This document shows, piece after piece, positions 1 to 5,601 of a stretch of DNA of 6,245 nt. The position numbers were made by a program, and so were the translations under genes. Origin of the DNA: Conexibacter sp. (GTDB lineage Bacteria; Actinomycetota; Thermoleophilia; Solirubrobacterales; Solirubrobacteraceae); NCBI GenBank assembly GCA_025964215.1, contig JAOPZG010000101.1, forward strand, positions 1 to 6,245, given 5' to 3'. Positions within the stretch are counted from its first letter, which is position 1, and each line of letters opens with the position of its first letter. The notes beneath the pieces are model-generated. The model did not search any database and was not told the origin of the DNA. It saw only the letters and a program-made list of their open reading frames with translations.

Positions 1-506
1 TGCAGGATCGCCACCCACCCCGCGAGCATCACCGGCACCGCGTTGACGCCCACGAGCTCGGCCCACGCGCCGCGCCCGTACGCGTCGCTCAGCACGTACG
101 GCGTCGTCACGTAGAGCAGCGCCGGCAGGAGCGCGAGCCGGTGCGAGAGCCCGAGCAGCCGCGCCGTCCACCAGACCCCCAGGTAGCCGCCGACGACGGC
201 CGCGACCATGCTCGCGAGGAAGACCGGCCACGCCCCGAGGAGCGCCGCCGGGTAGGCGAGCAGGCTCAGCGTGAACCCGCCGTAGAACAGGAAGAACGGG
301 TAGAAGCTGCCGTCCTTGGTGTGCAGGAAGAACGTCGGCGTCCCGTGCGCGGAGACGTGCTCGGCCTGGCGCTGGAGGTACCAGTACGCGTTCTCCCACT
401 CGTACCACGCGTTCTGGCGCAGGGCGAACGGGATCAGCAGCGCCGCCACGAGCAGCGGCGGCAGGTAGGTCAGGAGGCGCCGCTCGGCGACGGGCGAGAG
501 TGCCAT
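1..506 (-). CDS. Polytopic membrane protein, PTPS-related/GT-C-like family (N-terminal part, runs off left edge)
   Basis: This is a partial gene: the ATG is at 506 and 168 codons are visible before the window edge. The protein is strongly hydrophobic, with likely membrane segments at about residues 11-30, 71-91, 94-112 and 124-139, and another beginning near 156. The stretch around residues 136-151 reads PY-x3-D-x-Y-x-RGA-x-AE. That resembles the conserved PY...D.Y.RGA.AE block of the large membrane proteins called '6-pyruvoyl-tetrahydropterin synthase-related', which have a GT-C glycosyltransferase-like fold and are thought to act on lipid-linked sugars in the envelope. This family match is from memory and the substrate is unknown. 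The loop after the first segment (residues 31-70) is rich in Trp, Tyr and His and would lie outside the membrane. A weak purine run (GAGAG) sits 10 bases before the ATG and no promoter box is evident. Co-transcription with the gene ending at 570, 63 bases upstream, is possible. A different large membrane glycosyltransferase or mannosyltransferase is the main alternative. Confidence 0.75.
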   Translation of the reverse strand, partial: MALSPVAERRLLTYLPPLLVAALLIPFALRQNAWYEWENAYWYLQRQAEHVSAHGTPTFFLHTKDGSFYPFFLFYGGFTLSLLAYPAALLGAWPVFLASMVAAVVGGYLGVWWTARLLGLSHRLALLPALLYVTTPYVLSDAYGRGAWAELVGVNAVPVMLAGWVAIL

Positions 507-569
507 GCACGGCGGACTCTCGACCTCGTCTCCGGGACATGCCAGAGCCGATTGGCCCTGAAGCGACCG
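507..569. other. Intergenic spacer between two minus-strand genes
   Basis: This 63-base gap separates the stop of the exported protein (570) from the start of the membrane protein (506). I see no TAnnnT box, no hairpin with a T-run and no small ORF. It is short enough for the two genes to share a transcript. Confidence 0.5.
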
Positions 570-1229
570 CTACGGCGTCGAGATGATCCGCGCCGAGTAC
601 ATGATGCGCGCGGTGCGGTAGAGGCAGTAGTAGCGGCCGATCTGGTTGACGGCCTGCGCGGTCTGGGCCTGGCTGTCGTCGCAGGTGCCCTTGGCGCGGC
701 TGGCGCGCCAGGAGGTGTCGCCGCCGAGGCCCGCGGCGAGCGCGGGCGCCCAGGTCGGGACCGTGAGCCCGAGGACCCAGCCCTTCTTGACCGGGATCGT
801 CTTCTGGAGCGCGAACTCGACGGTCTGGCCGAAGTACGGCGTGAGCTTCTGGACCTCGCCCTGGGCGACCAGGCGCGCGTGGAGTTTCGTGCCCATGCGC
901 AGGACCGAGATCGCCGCCTGCGACTCGCCGCCCAGCGACTTGTCGAAGAAGTCGACCTGCTTGTCGCTCGGCTTGGAGAGCTTGATCGTCCACGAGACGA
1001 GCACGCCGTCCTTCTGGACGGTGTAGAGCCCGCGGTTGGTGCCGACCTTGGCCTGGTAGCCCGTGGTCCGCCCGAGGGCGTAGCAGGGCTTGTCCGGGCA
1101 GCTCGGGACGGCGTCGCCGGGATCGACGGCCGGGACGGGGTCGAGCATCGCCGGGGCGACCGCGGGAAGGGCGAGGCCGGCGGCCACCACGGCCAGCAGC
1201 AAGGTACGGAAACGAGGCATCACGGCCAT
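570..1229 (-). CDS. Small exported protein of unknown function (Thermoleophilia-type family)
   Basis: The product is 219 residues. It starts with a typical Sec signal peptide: basic residues (R6, R8), a hydrophobic core at about 9-21, and an A-P-A motif ending at residue 27 as the likely cleavage site. The mature part, about 190 residues, has no membrane segment. It has four cysteines (C44, C49, C183, C202), which could form two disulfides outside the cell. Blocks such as KLTPYFG, VKKGWVLGLTVPTWAPAL and YRTARIMYSA look like a beta-rich secreted domain that I recall as recurrent hypothetical proteins in Solirubrobacterales; no function is known to me. The start is uncertain. ATG 1229 gives M-A-V-M-P-R-F, while ATG 1220 gives a cleaner signal peptide and lies 7 bases after a weak -10-like TTGAAT (1233-1228). 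No Shine-Dalgarno sequence is visible for either. It is divergent from the transporter at 1315. Confidence 0.85.
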   Translation of the reverse strand: MAVMPRFRTLLLAVVAAGLALPAVAPAMLDPVPAVDPGDAVPSCPDKPCYALGRTTGYQAKVGTNRGLYTVQKDGVLVSWTIKLSKPSDKQVDFFDKSLGGESQAAISVLRMGTKLHARLVAQGEVQKLTPYFGQTVEFALQKTIPVKKGWVLGLTVPTWAPALAAGLGGDTSWRASRAKGTCDDSQAQTAQAVNQIGRYYCLYRTARIMYSARIISTP

Positions 1230-1314
1230 TCAACACGACGCGGCGGCGAAGTTGCGGGCGGCCCCGTTCACGCTCAGGGTCCGGAGGCGCCGCGACGGCT
1301 CCTAGGCTGGGGTC
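1230..1314. promoter_or_regulatory. Divergent intergenic region between the exported protein and the MFS transporter
   Basis: The 85 bases between ATG 1229 (minus) and ATC 1315 (plus) hold the TAGGCT box for the transporter and a weak TTGAAT (1233-1228) for the exported protein. GGAGG at 1283-1287 is too far (27 bases) from 1315 to act as a ribosome binding site for it. I see no ORF, and no palindrome that would suggest an operator. Confidence 0.4.
1303..1308 (+). promoter_or_regulatory. Candidate -10 box (TAGGCT) for a leaderless transporter mRNA
   Basis: TAGGCT fits the TAnnnT pattern of actinobacterial -10 elements and ends 6 bases before the ATC at 1315. The transcript would then begin at or next to the first codon of the transporter. 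No convincing -35 hexamer is visible at the usual distance. The same box-to-start spacing occurs before the HIT gene at 4313. The TAG of the box is also an in-frame stop, so the protein cannot begin further upstream in this frame. Confidence 0.4.
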
Positions 1315-2505
1315 ATCTCCCGCCGCCTGGTCCTCCTGCTCGCCGTCGCCTGCGGCGCCTCGGTCGCCAACCTCTACTACGCCCAGCCGCTGCTGGACGT
1401 GATCGCGCGCGACCTCGGCGTGAGCTCGGGCGCGGCCGGCCTCCTGGTCACCTCCTCGCAGGTCGGCTACGCCGCGGGGCTCGTCTTCCTGGTCCCGCTC
1501 GGCGACCTGCTGGACCGCCGGCGGATGGTCTCCCGGATGCTGCTGGTAACCGCGCTGGGGCTCGGCCTCGCCGCCGCGGCGCCGTCGTTCGCGGTGCTCG
1601 CCGCGGCGATCGCGGTCGTCGGCGTGACCTCCGTCGTCGCCCAGGTGCTCGTCCCGCTCGCCGGGACGCTCGCGCCCGAGCACGAGCGCGGCAAGGTCGT
1701 CGGCGACGTCATGAGCGGCCTGCTGCTGGGGATCCTGCTGGCCCGGACCGCCGCCGGCCTGATCGCCGAGCTCGGGGGCTGGCGGCTGGTCTACGTGATC
1801 GGCGCGGTGCTGATGGTCACGCTCTCGGCCGTCCTGGCCCGGGCGCTGCCGCCGACGCCGCCGGCGACCGACCTCCCGTATCGCGTGCTGCTGCGCTCGG
1901 TCGGCGCGCTCGTGCGCGACGAGCCGCTGCTGCGGCGGCGGATGGTCTACGGCGCACTCGGGATGGCGAGCTTCAGCATCCTCTGGACCGCGATCGCGTT
2001 CCTGCTCTCCGGCGCGCCCTACCACTACGGCGAGGGGACGATCGGCCTCTTCGGGCTCGCGGGCCTCGTCGGCGCGGGCGCCGCGCAGGGCGCGGGCAGG
2101 CTCGCCGACCGCGGCCGCTCGCACGCGGCGACCGGGATCTTCCTGGTGGCGATCGCGCTCTCGTGGGGGCTGCTCGCGCTGGGGACGTCGTCGCTGGCCG
2201 CGCTCATCGCCGGGACCGTCGTGCTCGACCTCGGGATCCAGGGCCAGCACATCCTCAACCAGAGCGCGATCTACGGGCTCAGCGACGAGGCGCGCAGCCG
2301 CCTGACCACGGCCTACATGTCGTGCAACTTCCTCTTCGGCGCGCTCGGCAGCGCCGGCGCCTCGTGGGCGTGGAGCAGCGGCGGCTGGGGCGCGGTCAGC
2401 GCGCTCGGGATCGGGCTCGCGGTCGTCGGCCTGCTCGCGTGGGCGGTCGAGCACGTGCAGGGACGCGCTGCGGCAGCACGCGCAGCGACGACGACGACCG
2501 CGTAG
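1315..2505 (+). CDS. MFS transporter (DHA/efflux-like), probable non-canonical ATC start
   Basis: From codon 1315 the product is 396 residues, a normal length for a 12-helix major facilitator permease in the inner membrane. Helix 1 and its conserved tail NLYYAQPLLD occupy residues 5-28. The loop between helices 2 and 3 carries the MFS motif A as G63-D-L-L-D-R-R-R70. A related G-R-L-A-D-R-G-R lies at the start of the second half, after about residue 260. The family is proton-driven drug or metabolite efflux; the substrate cannot be told. The first ATG/GTG/TTG in this frame is GTG 1399, which would delete helix 1 and give 368 residues. An in-frame TAG at 1303-1305 blocks any earlier start. Between them the only plausible initiators are ATC 1315, 6 bases after a -10-like TAGGCT, and less likely CTG 1327. 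A sequencing error (C for G at 1317) would also explain it. The C-terminus ends in an Ala/Thr-rich tail. I am confident of the family and much less so of the start. Confidence 0.85.
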   Translation: MSRRLVLLLAVACGASVANLYYAQPLLDVIARDLGVSSGAAGLLVTSSQVGYAAGLVFLVPLGDLLDRRRMVSRMLLVTALGLGLAAAAPSFAVLAAAIAVVGVTSVVAQVLVPLAGTLAPEHERGKVVGDVMSGLLLGILLARTAAGLIAELGGWRLVYVIGAVLMVTLSAVLARALPPTPPATDLPYRVLLRSVGALVRDEPLLRRRMVYGALGMASFSILWTAIAFLLSGAPYHYGEGTIGLFGLAGLVGAGAAQGAGRLADRGRSHAATGIFLVAIALSWGLLALGTSSLAALIAGTVVLDLGIQGQHILNQSAIYGLSDEARSRLTTAYMSCNFLFGALGSAGASWAWSSGGWGAVSALGIGLAVVGLLAWAVEHVQGRAAAARAATTTTA

Positions 2506-2519
2506 GCGGCGGCCCTACG
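2501..2519. terminator. Inverted repeat spanning both stop codons of a convergent gene pair; possible bidirectional terminator
   Basis: CGTAGG (2501-2506) is complementary to CCTACG (2514-2519), with a 7-base loop (CGGCGGC). Outside it GACGAC (2493-2498) can pair with GTCGTC (2519-2524) as an alternative or partly competing stem. The TAG of the transporter and the TAG of the minus-strand gene each sit inside one arm. There is no T-run on either side, so intrinsic termination is unproven. The symmetry arises partly because both genes end in GTAG or TAG. Confidence 0.3.
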
Positions 2520-3108
2520 TCGTCGCCTTGCGCAGCGTCAGCTTGAGCGTCTTCGGCGCGTCGGGCGCGAGGTCGATGCAGCTCCCGCGCGGGCAGCCGG
2601 CACGGGTCGTCTCGCCCGCCACGTACAGCGTCGCGGGCTTGCCGATCGCCGTCTGGGAGAAACGCAGCGTCACGGTGCGCGTGGTCGGCCGCGAGACCTC
2701 GGCGCTGGAGGTCCGCTCCGGCAGCTTGTTCGCGCGCTGCTTGAGCACCGACCCGCGCAGGTTCCCGTCGGCGTCCGCGGTCGCGCAGATCAGGTAGTCC
2801 GGCGTCGTGTCCGGCGGCGCGGTCGTCGTCCAGGCCTTCAGGCAGAGCGAGCCGGGCGGCCCCGTCTCGCTCAGCAGGTCGGCGTCCTTCCACGCCGCGG
2901 CGACGGTCAGCGACGCGCGCAGGCGGCCGTCGAAGCCGCGGGCGACGCTGATGCGCGTGAGGTCCAGCGGGCTGCGCACGTCGCCCTTCGGGTCGGTGGC
3001 GGTCTGCGACGTCGCGGTGTCGGCGGCCAGCGCGATCGCCGTCACCGCCGCCGCCCCGCCCGCGCCCAGCAGGCCGAGCACCGCCAGCGTGGTCGTCGCG
3101 CGGCGCAA
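2515..3108 (-). CDS. Small exported protein of unknown function, beta-sandwich-like
   Basis: The product is 197 residues and begins with TTG at 3108. An in-frame TGA lies two codons upstream (3114-3112), so no earlier start exists. A GAGGGG Shine-Dalgarno sequence at 3123-3118 is 9 bases from the TTG. Residues 1-29 form a signal peptide (R2, R3, hydrophobic core about 8-27, cleavage near A28-A29). The mature protein opens with D39-P-x-x-D43 and L48-D49-L50, a pattern seen at the edge of secreted beta-sandwich domains. It carries four cysteines (C89, C108, C172, C177) that could pair as two disulfides. It has no catalytic motif that I recognise and no membrane segment after the signal. I recall similar hypothetical proteins in Solirubrobacterales, but no function. 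It is the last gene of the HIT-crotonase operon, 24 bases after the crotonase stop. Its export makes a direct partnership with those cytoplasmic enzymes unlikely. Confidence 0.85.
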   Translation of the reverse strand: MRRATTTLAVLGLLGAGGAAAVTAIALAADTATSQTATDPKGDVRSPLDLTRISVARGFDGRLRASLTVAAAWKDADLLSETGPPGSLCLKAWTTTAPPDTTPDYLICATADADGNLRGSVLKQRANKLPERTSSAEVSRPTTRTVTLRFSQTAIGKPATLYVAGETTRAGCPRGSCIDLAPDAPKTLKLTLRKATT

Positions 3109-3117
3109 CGCTCAGCG

Positions 3118-3123
3118 CCCCTC
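3118..3123 (-). promoter_or_regulatory. Ribosome binding site (GAGGGG) supporting the TTG start at 3108
   Basis: GAGGGG, read on the minus strand, lies 9 bases before TTG 3108 in the 24-base gap after the crotonase gene. It decides the start, since there is no ATG or GTG in the first nine codons and an in-frame stop lies just upstream. Confidence 0.65.
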
Positions 3124-3132
3124 GTAGGTGGC

Positions 3133-3891
3133 CTAGCCGGGCCCGACGGCGAGGAAGGACTTGACGGCGTTCTGGAGGTCCTCGGTGGCGAAGAGCGCGC
3201 CGCTCACCTCGCCGACGATGGCGTCGGCCGCGCGGGCGCCGCCCTCCTTCTGGGCCCGGACGATCGCCCGCGTCGCCGCGTGCGCCTTCGTCGGCCCGTT
3301 GGCAATCTTCAGCGCGAACGCGCGCGCCGCGTCGTCGAAGCCCTCGTGCGCGTAGACGCGGTTGACGACGTTCCAGCGCTCGAGCGTCGCGGCGTCGAAG
3401 AGCTCGCCGGTGTAGATGAGCTCCTTGGCGCGGGCGGGCCCGGCGCGCTCGGCGAGCCGCTGCGGGCCGCCCATCGACGGCGTGAGCCCGACGACGATCT
3501 CGACCAGCCCGAACTTCGCGCGCTCGCTGGCGAGCAGGATGTCGCACGCCAAGGCGATCTCGAACGCCGCCGTGAGGCAGAGGCCGTGGGCGGCGAAGAC
3601 CACCGGGCACGGCAGGTCCTCGAGCTGGTGGATGACCGCGAGATACTCGTCCCACAGCGCGCCGCCGACCTCGACGGACATGCCGTCGAAGACCTTGCCG
3701 ACGTCGACGCCGCCGGAGACGACCTTGCCCTCGGCGCGGATCAGCAGGCCGCGCGGCGGGTCGGCGGCGAGCGTCGCGACGGCGTCCTTGAAGCCGCTGA
3801 AGACCGCGTCGTCGAAGAGGTTCAGCGGCGGGCTGTCGAAGGTCATGACGGCCAGCGGGCCATCGTGCTCCAGGCGGACGACGTCGCTCAC
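3133..3891 (-). CDS. Enoyl-CoA hydratase/isomerase family protein (crotonase fold)
   Basis: The product is 252 residues, the usual length for a single-domain crotonase. Members bind an acyl-CoA thioester in the cytoplasm and stabilise its enolate in an oxyanion hole. The first oxyanion-hole segment is KVVSGGVDV (56-64), where many members read a(F)SAGaD. The second region, 103-117, ends in FEIALACD. It keeps the glutamate equivalent to the catalytic Glu144 of rat enoyl-CoA hydratase (E111), and E131 in VEIVVG matches Glu164. PSMGGPQRL (138-146) is the usual turn. The glycine-rich GGGCE of classical hydratases is replaced by TAAFE (107-111), so the exact reaction is uncertain: hydratase, isomerase or another crotonase chemistry. 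I chose GTG 3891 because its GTGA overlaps the stop of the HIT gene and an AAGGAG lies 8 bases upstream. An in-frame upstream extension would run antisense-like through the HIT gene and adds nothing crotonase-like. It is translationally coupled to the HIT gene. Confidence 0.9.
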   Translation of the reverse strand: MSDVVRLEHDGPLAVMTFDSPPLNLFDDAVFSGFKDAVATLAADPPRGLLIRAEGKVVSGGVDVGKVFDGMSVEVGGALWDEYLAVIHQLEDLPCPVVFAAHGLCLTAAFEIALACDILLASERAKFGLVEIVVGLTPSMGGPQRLAERAGPARAKELIYTGELFDAATLERWNVVNRVYAHEGFDDAARAFALKIANGPTKAHAATRAIVRAQKEGGARAADAIVGEVSGALFATEDLQNAVKSFLAVGPG

Positions 3892-4313
3892 GAGTAGTGC
3901 TCCTTCAGCTGCTCGCCGGTCGCACGGATGCTGTCCATGTCGCCGGGTCCGGGGGTCCAGGGCAGGCGCAGAGGGTCGCCCTCGTAGCGCGGGATGACGT
4001 GCAGGTGGAAGTGGAAGACGGTCTGCCATGCGTCGGCGCCGCAGCTGTTGATGAGGTTGATCCCGTCGGCCTCGAGCGTCGCGTGCGCGGTGCGCGCGAG
4101 GCGCTGGCCGGCGAGCGCGACGGCCGCGAGGTCCTCGGGCGCGATCTCCAGCAGGTCGCGAGCGTGGGCGCGGGGCACGACCAGGGCGTGCCCGCGCGTC
4201 GCCGGGTTGATGTCCATGAACGAGACCGTGCGCTCGTCCGACGCGACGATCGTGGCGGGGATCTCGCCGGCGACGATCTTGCAGAACAGGCAGTCGGGGT
4301 CGGTCGCGGACAT
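3888..4313 (-). CDS. HIT family protein (histidine triad nucleotide hydrolase, HinT-like)
   Basis: The product is 141 residues, the normal size for a bacterial HIT protein. The histidine triad is H101-F-H103-L-H105-V, and the middle histidine would be the nucleophile that forms a nucleotidyl intermediate. The N-terminus has C8-L-F-C11, which with H50 and H101 matches the zinc site of the Cys2-type bacterial HIT proteins. Family members cleave phosphoramidate or other ester bonds of adenylated compounds such as AMP-lysine or AMP-NH2; the natural substrate here is unknown. R40-G-H-A-L-V-V-P47 and G84-x-N86-L-I-N89 are the other conserved blocks. It opens the operon, and its stop overlaps the start of the crotonase gene by 4 bases. 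The ATG at 4313 is 6 bases from a TAAGGT box. It is divergent from the M28 peptidase, 81 bases away. Confidence 0.95.
   Translation of the reverse strand: MSATDPDCLFCKIVAGEIPATIVASDERTVSFMDINPATRGHALVVPRAHARDLLEIAPEDLAAVALAGQRLARTAHATLEADGINLINSCGADAWQTVFHFHLHVIPRYEGDPLRLPWTPGPGDMDSIRATGEQLKEHYS
3900..3905 (-). promoter_or_regulatory. Ribosome binding site (AAGGAG) for the crotonase, inside the HIT gene
   Basis: AAGGAG on the minus strand encodes the Lys-Glu near the C-terminus of the HIT protein and lies 8 bases before GTG 3891. With the 4-base GTGA overlap it supports translational coupling and fixes the crotonase start. Confidence 0.7.
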
Positions 4314-4319
4314 GGCGGC

Positions 4320-4325
4320 ACCTTA
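4320..4325 (-). promoter_or_regulatory. Candidate -10 box (TAAGGT) for the HIT operon
   Basis: TAAGGT on the minus strand ends 6 bases before ATG 4313, fitting a TAnnnT -10 element with a leaderless transcript. A weak CTGAAC (4347-4342) lies 16 bases upstream as a poor -35. The AAGG inside the box, 7 bases from the ATG, could instead act as a Shine-Dalgarno sequence of a longer mRNA. The two readings exclude each other. Confidence 0.4.
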
Positions 4326-4379
4326 TCCTTCGCGCCGGTGCGTTCAGGTTCGGGTCAGCTTCCCGAGGCGGTCCGCCGG

Positions 4380-4385
4380 TACGCT
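4380..4385 (+). promoter_or_regulatory. Candidate -10 box (TACGCT) for the M28 peptidase gene
   Basis: TACGCT fits TAnnnT and ends 9 bases before ATG 4395. A start site 6-8 bases after the box would leave a leader of only a few bases. No Shine-Dalgarno sequence is visible before this ATG, which agrees with a near-leaderless mRNA. No good -35 is seen. Confidence 0.35.
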
Positions 4386-4394
4386 CCGTGGCGA

Positions 4395-5597
4395 ATGTCC
4401 GGCGCGGCGACCACCCCGACGGAGGAGGCCCTGCACGCCGACGTGGCGGCGCTGGCCGCCTACGACCGCCTTCCCTGCTCGCCCGGCGAGGCGGAGGCCG
4501 CGGCGTGGATCGCCGAGCGCTTCGCCGCCGCGGGCGCGCGCGTGGCCGTCGAGGACGAGCTCGTGCACGGGACGTACTTCACGCCGCTGGGGATCTTCAG
4601 CGCGCTCGCCGCCGCCGGCGGGGTCGCGGTGCTGACGGGCCATCGGCGCCTCGGCGGCGTCGCGGGAGCTCTCGCCGCGGCCGGGATCTGGCAGGACCTC
4701 ACCGGCGGCCGGCGCCGCGCGCTGCGGCGCGTGCTCAAGCGCCAGCAGACCACCAACGTGGTCGCTTCAGTCGGCCCGGAGGACGCCGAGCGCACGCTCG
4801 TCGTGCACGCGCACCACGACGCGGCGCGGACGTCGTTCATCTTCGACGAGTCGGTCGCGCGCTTCATGGTCGAGAAGCTGCCGTCGGTGATGGAGCGGAC
4901 CGACCGCTGGCCGCCGCTGATGGGCGTCGTCTGGGGCGCGTCCGCCGCGGTTGCGGTGAGCGCGCTCACCGGTGGACGGCGCACGGCCGCGGTCGGGACC
5001 GTGTTCGCCGCCGGGACCGCAACGCTCATGGCGCACATGATCCGCCAGCCGGTCGTGCCGGGCGCCAACGACAACTTGTCCGGCGTCGCGGTCCTGCTCG
5101 AGGTCGCGCGGCGGTTGCAGGACGCGCCGCCCCCGGCCGGCGTCCGCGTGATCCTCCTGTCGGCCGGCGCCGAGGAGGCCAACCAGGAGGGCATGCTCGC
5201 GTTCGCGCGCCGCCACTTCGGCGAGCTCGACGTCGCGCGCACGTCCTTCCTCTGCCTCGACACGGTCGGCTCGCCCGAGCTCGTGCTGATCGAGGGCGAG
5301 GGCTTCCTGCGCATGTACGAGTACCCCTCGCGCCAGAAGGAGCGCGTCGCCGCCGCGGCCCGCGACGCCGGCGTCCACCTCCGCCGCGGGATCCGCTTCA
5401 CCTTCGCCACCGACGGCCTCGTCTCGCTGCGCCGCGGCTACCAGGTCGCCACGCTCGGCTCGGTCACCGAGCACCTCGTGCCGGCGAACTACCACTGGCC
5501 GACGGACACCGCGGAGAACGTGGACTACGGCTCGGTGGCGCGGTGCGTCGAGGTCGTCATGGGGACGATCGGGCGCACGGGGGGCGACGGGCCGTAG
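4395..5597 (+). CDS. Membrane-anchored M28 family zinc peptidase
   Basis: The product is 400 residues. It carries the full M28 co-catalytic two-zinc set in order: H140-H-D142, the bridging aspartate D226 in G-A-N-D-N-L-S-G, the glutamate pair E260-E261, D289 in C-L-D-T-V-G, and H367 in Y-H-W-P-T-D-T. It is therefore probably an active aminopeptidase or carboxypeptidase-type hydrolase; M28 members remove N-terminal residues or cut C-terminal or glutamate-linked bonds, and the specificity here is unknown. There is no signal peptide. Instead there are hydrophobic stretches at about 62-82 and 86-99, and a second pair at 174-193 and 197-216 that falls between H140/D142 and D226, where soluble M28 enzymes have about 20 residues. 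Two membrane hairpins would keep the catalytic parts on one side. ATG 4395 starts just before the first homologous region. An open frame continues upstream to 3897, but it runs antisense over the HIT gene and is not coding. The gene ends 4 bases from the convergent HD-domain gene. Confidence 0.9.
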   Translation: MSGAATTPTEEALHADVAALAAYDRLPCSPGEAEAAAWIAERFAAAGARVAVEDELVHGTYFTPLGIFSALAAAGGVAVLTGHRRLGGVAGALAAAGIWQDLTGGRRRALRRVLKRQQTTNVVASVGPEDAERTLVVHAHHDAARTSFIFDESVARFMVEKLPSVMERTDRWPPLMGVVWGASAAVAVSALTGGRRTAAVGTVFAAGTATLMAHMIRQPVVPGANDNLSGVAVLLEVARRLQDAPPPAGVRVILLSAGAEEANQEGMLAFARRHFGELDVARTSFLCLDTVGSPELVLIEGEGFLRMYEYPSRQKERVAAAARDAGVHLRRGIRFTFATDGLVSLRRGYQVATLGSVTEHLVPANYHWPTDTAENVDYGSVARCVEVVMGTIGRTGGDGP

Positions 5598-5601
5598 CCG
5601 C

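Larger units (their letters stand above)
4314..4394. promoter_or_regulatory. Divergent promoter region between the HIT operon and the M28 peptidase
   Basis: This 81-base gap separates two divergent start codons and must hold both promoters. It contains TAAGGT (minus, 4325-4320) and TACGCT (plus, 4380-4385). A near-direct repeat, GCCGGTGCG (4334-4342) and GCCGGTACG (4375-4383), matches at 8 of 9 bases, but its meaning is unknown. No small ORF or clear operator palindrome is visible. Confidence 0.5.

Noticed and set aside
1266..1308. Shared CGTTCA, GGGTC and GAGGCG words upstream of the transporter and the M28 gene (4341-4385)
   Set aside because: The words occur in the same order but at different distances from the -10 boxes, which is easily chance in GC-rich DNA.
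141..2546. Very long plus-strand open frame (about 800 codons) over the exported protein and transporter
   Set aside because: Its product is Arg/Ala/Pro/Gly-rich with no domain, and it overlaps two genes with clear homology or a signal peptide. Such frames arise from G/C-rich third positions in high-GC DNA.
2396..3655. Long minus-strand open frame (about 420 codons) over the exported protein and crotonase
   Set aside because: It is an Arg-rich shadow in another frame of the minus-strand operon genes, with no motif.
3897..4394. Upstream extension of the M28 peptidase frame to 3897
   Set aside because: It lies antisense to the HIT gene, is low-complexity and lacks homology. ATG 4395 sits behind a -10-like box and just before the first homologous residues.
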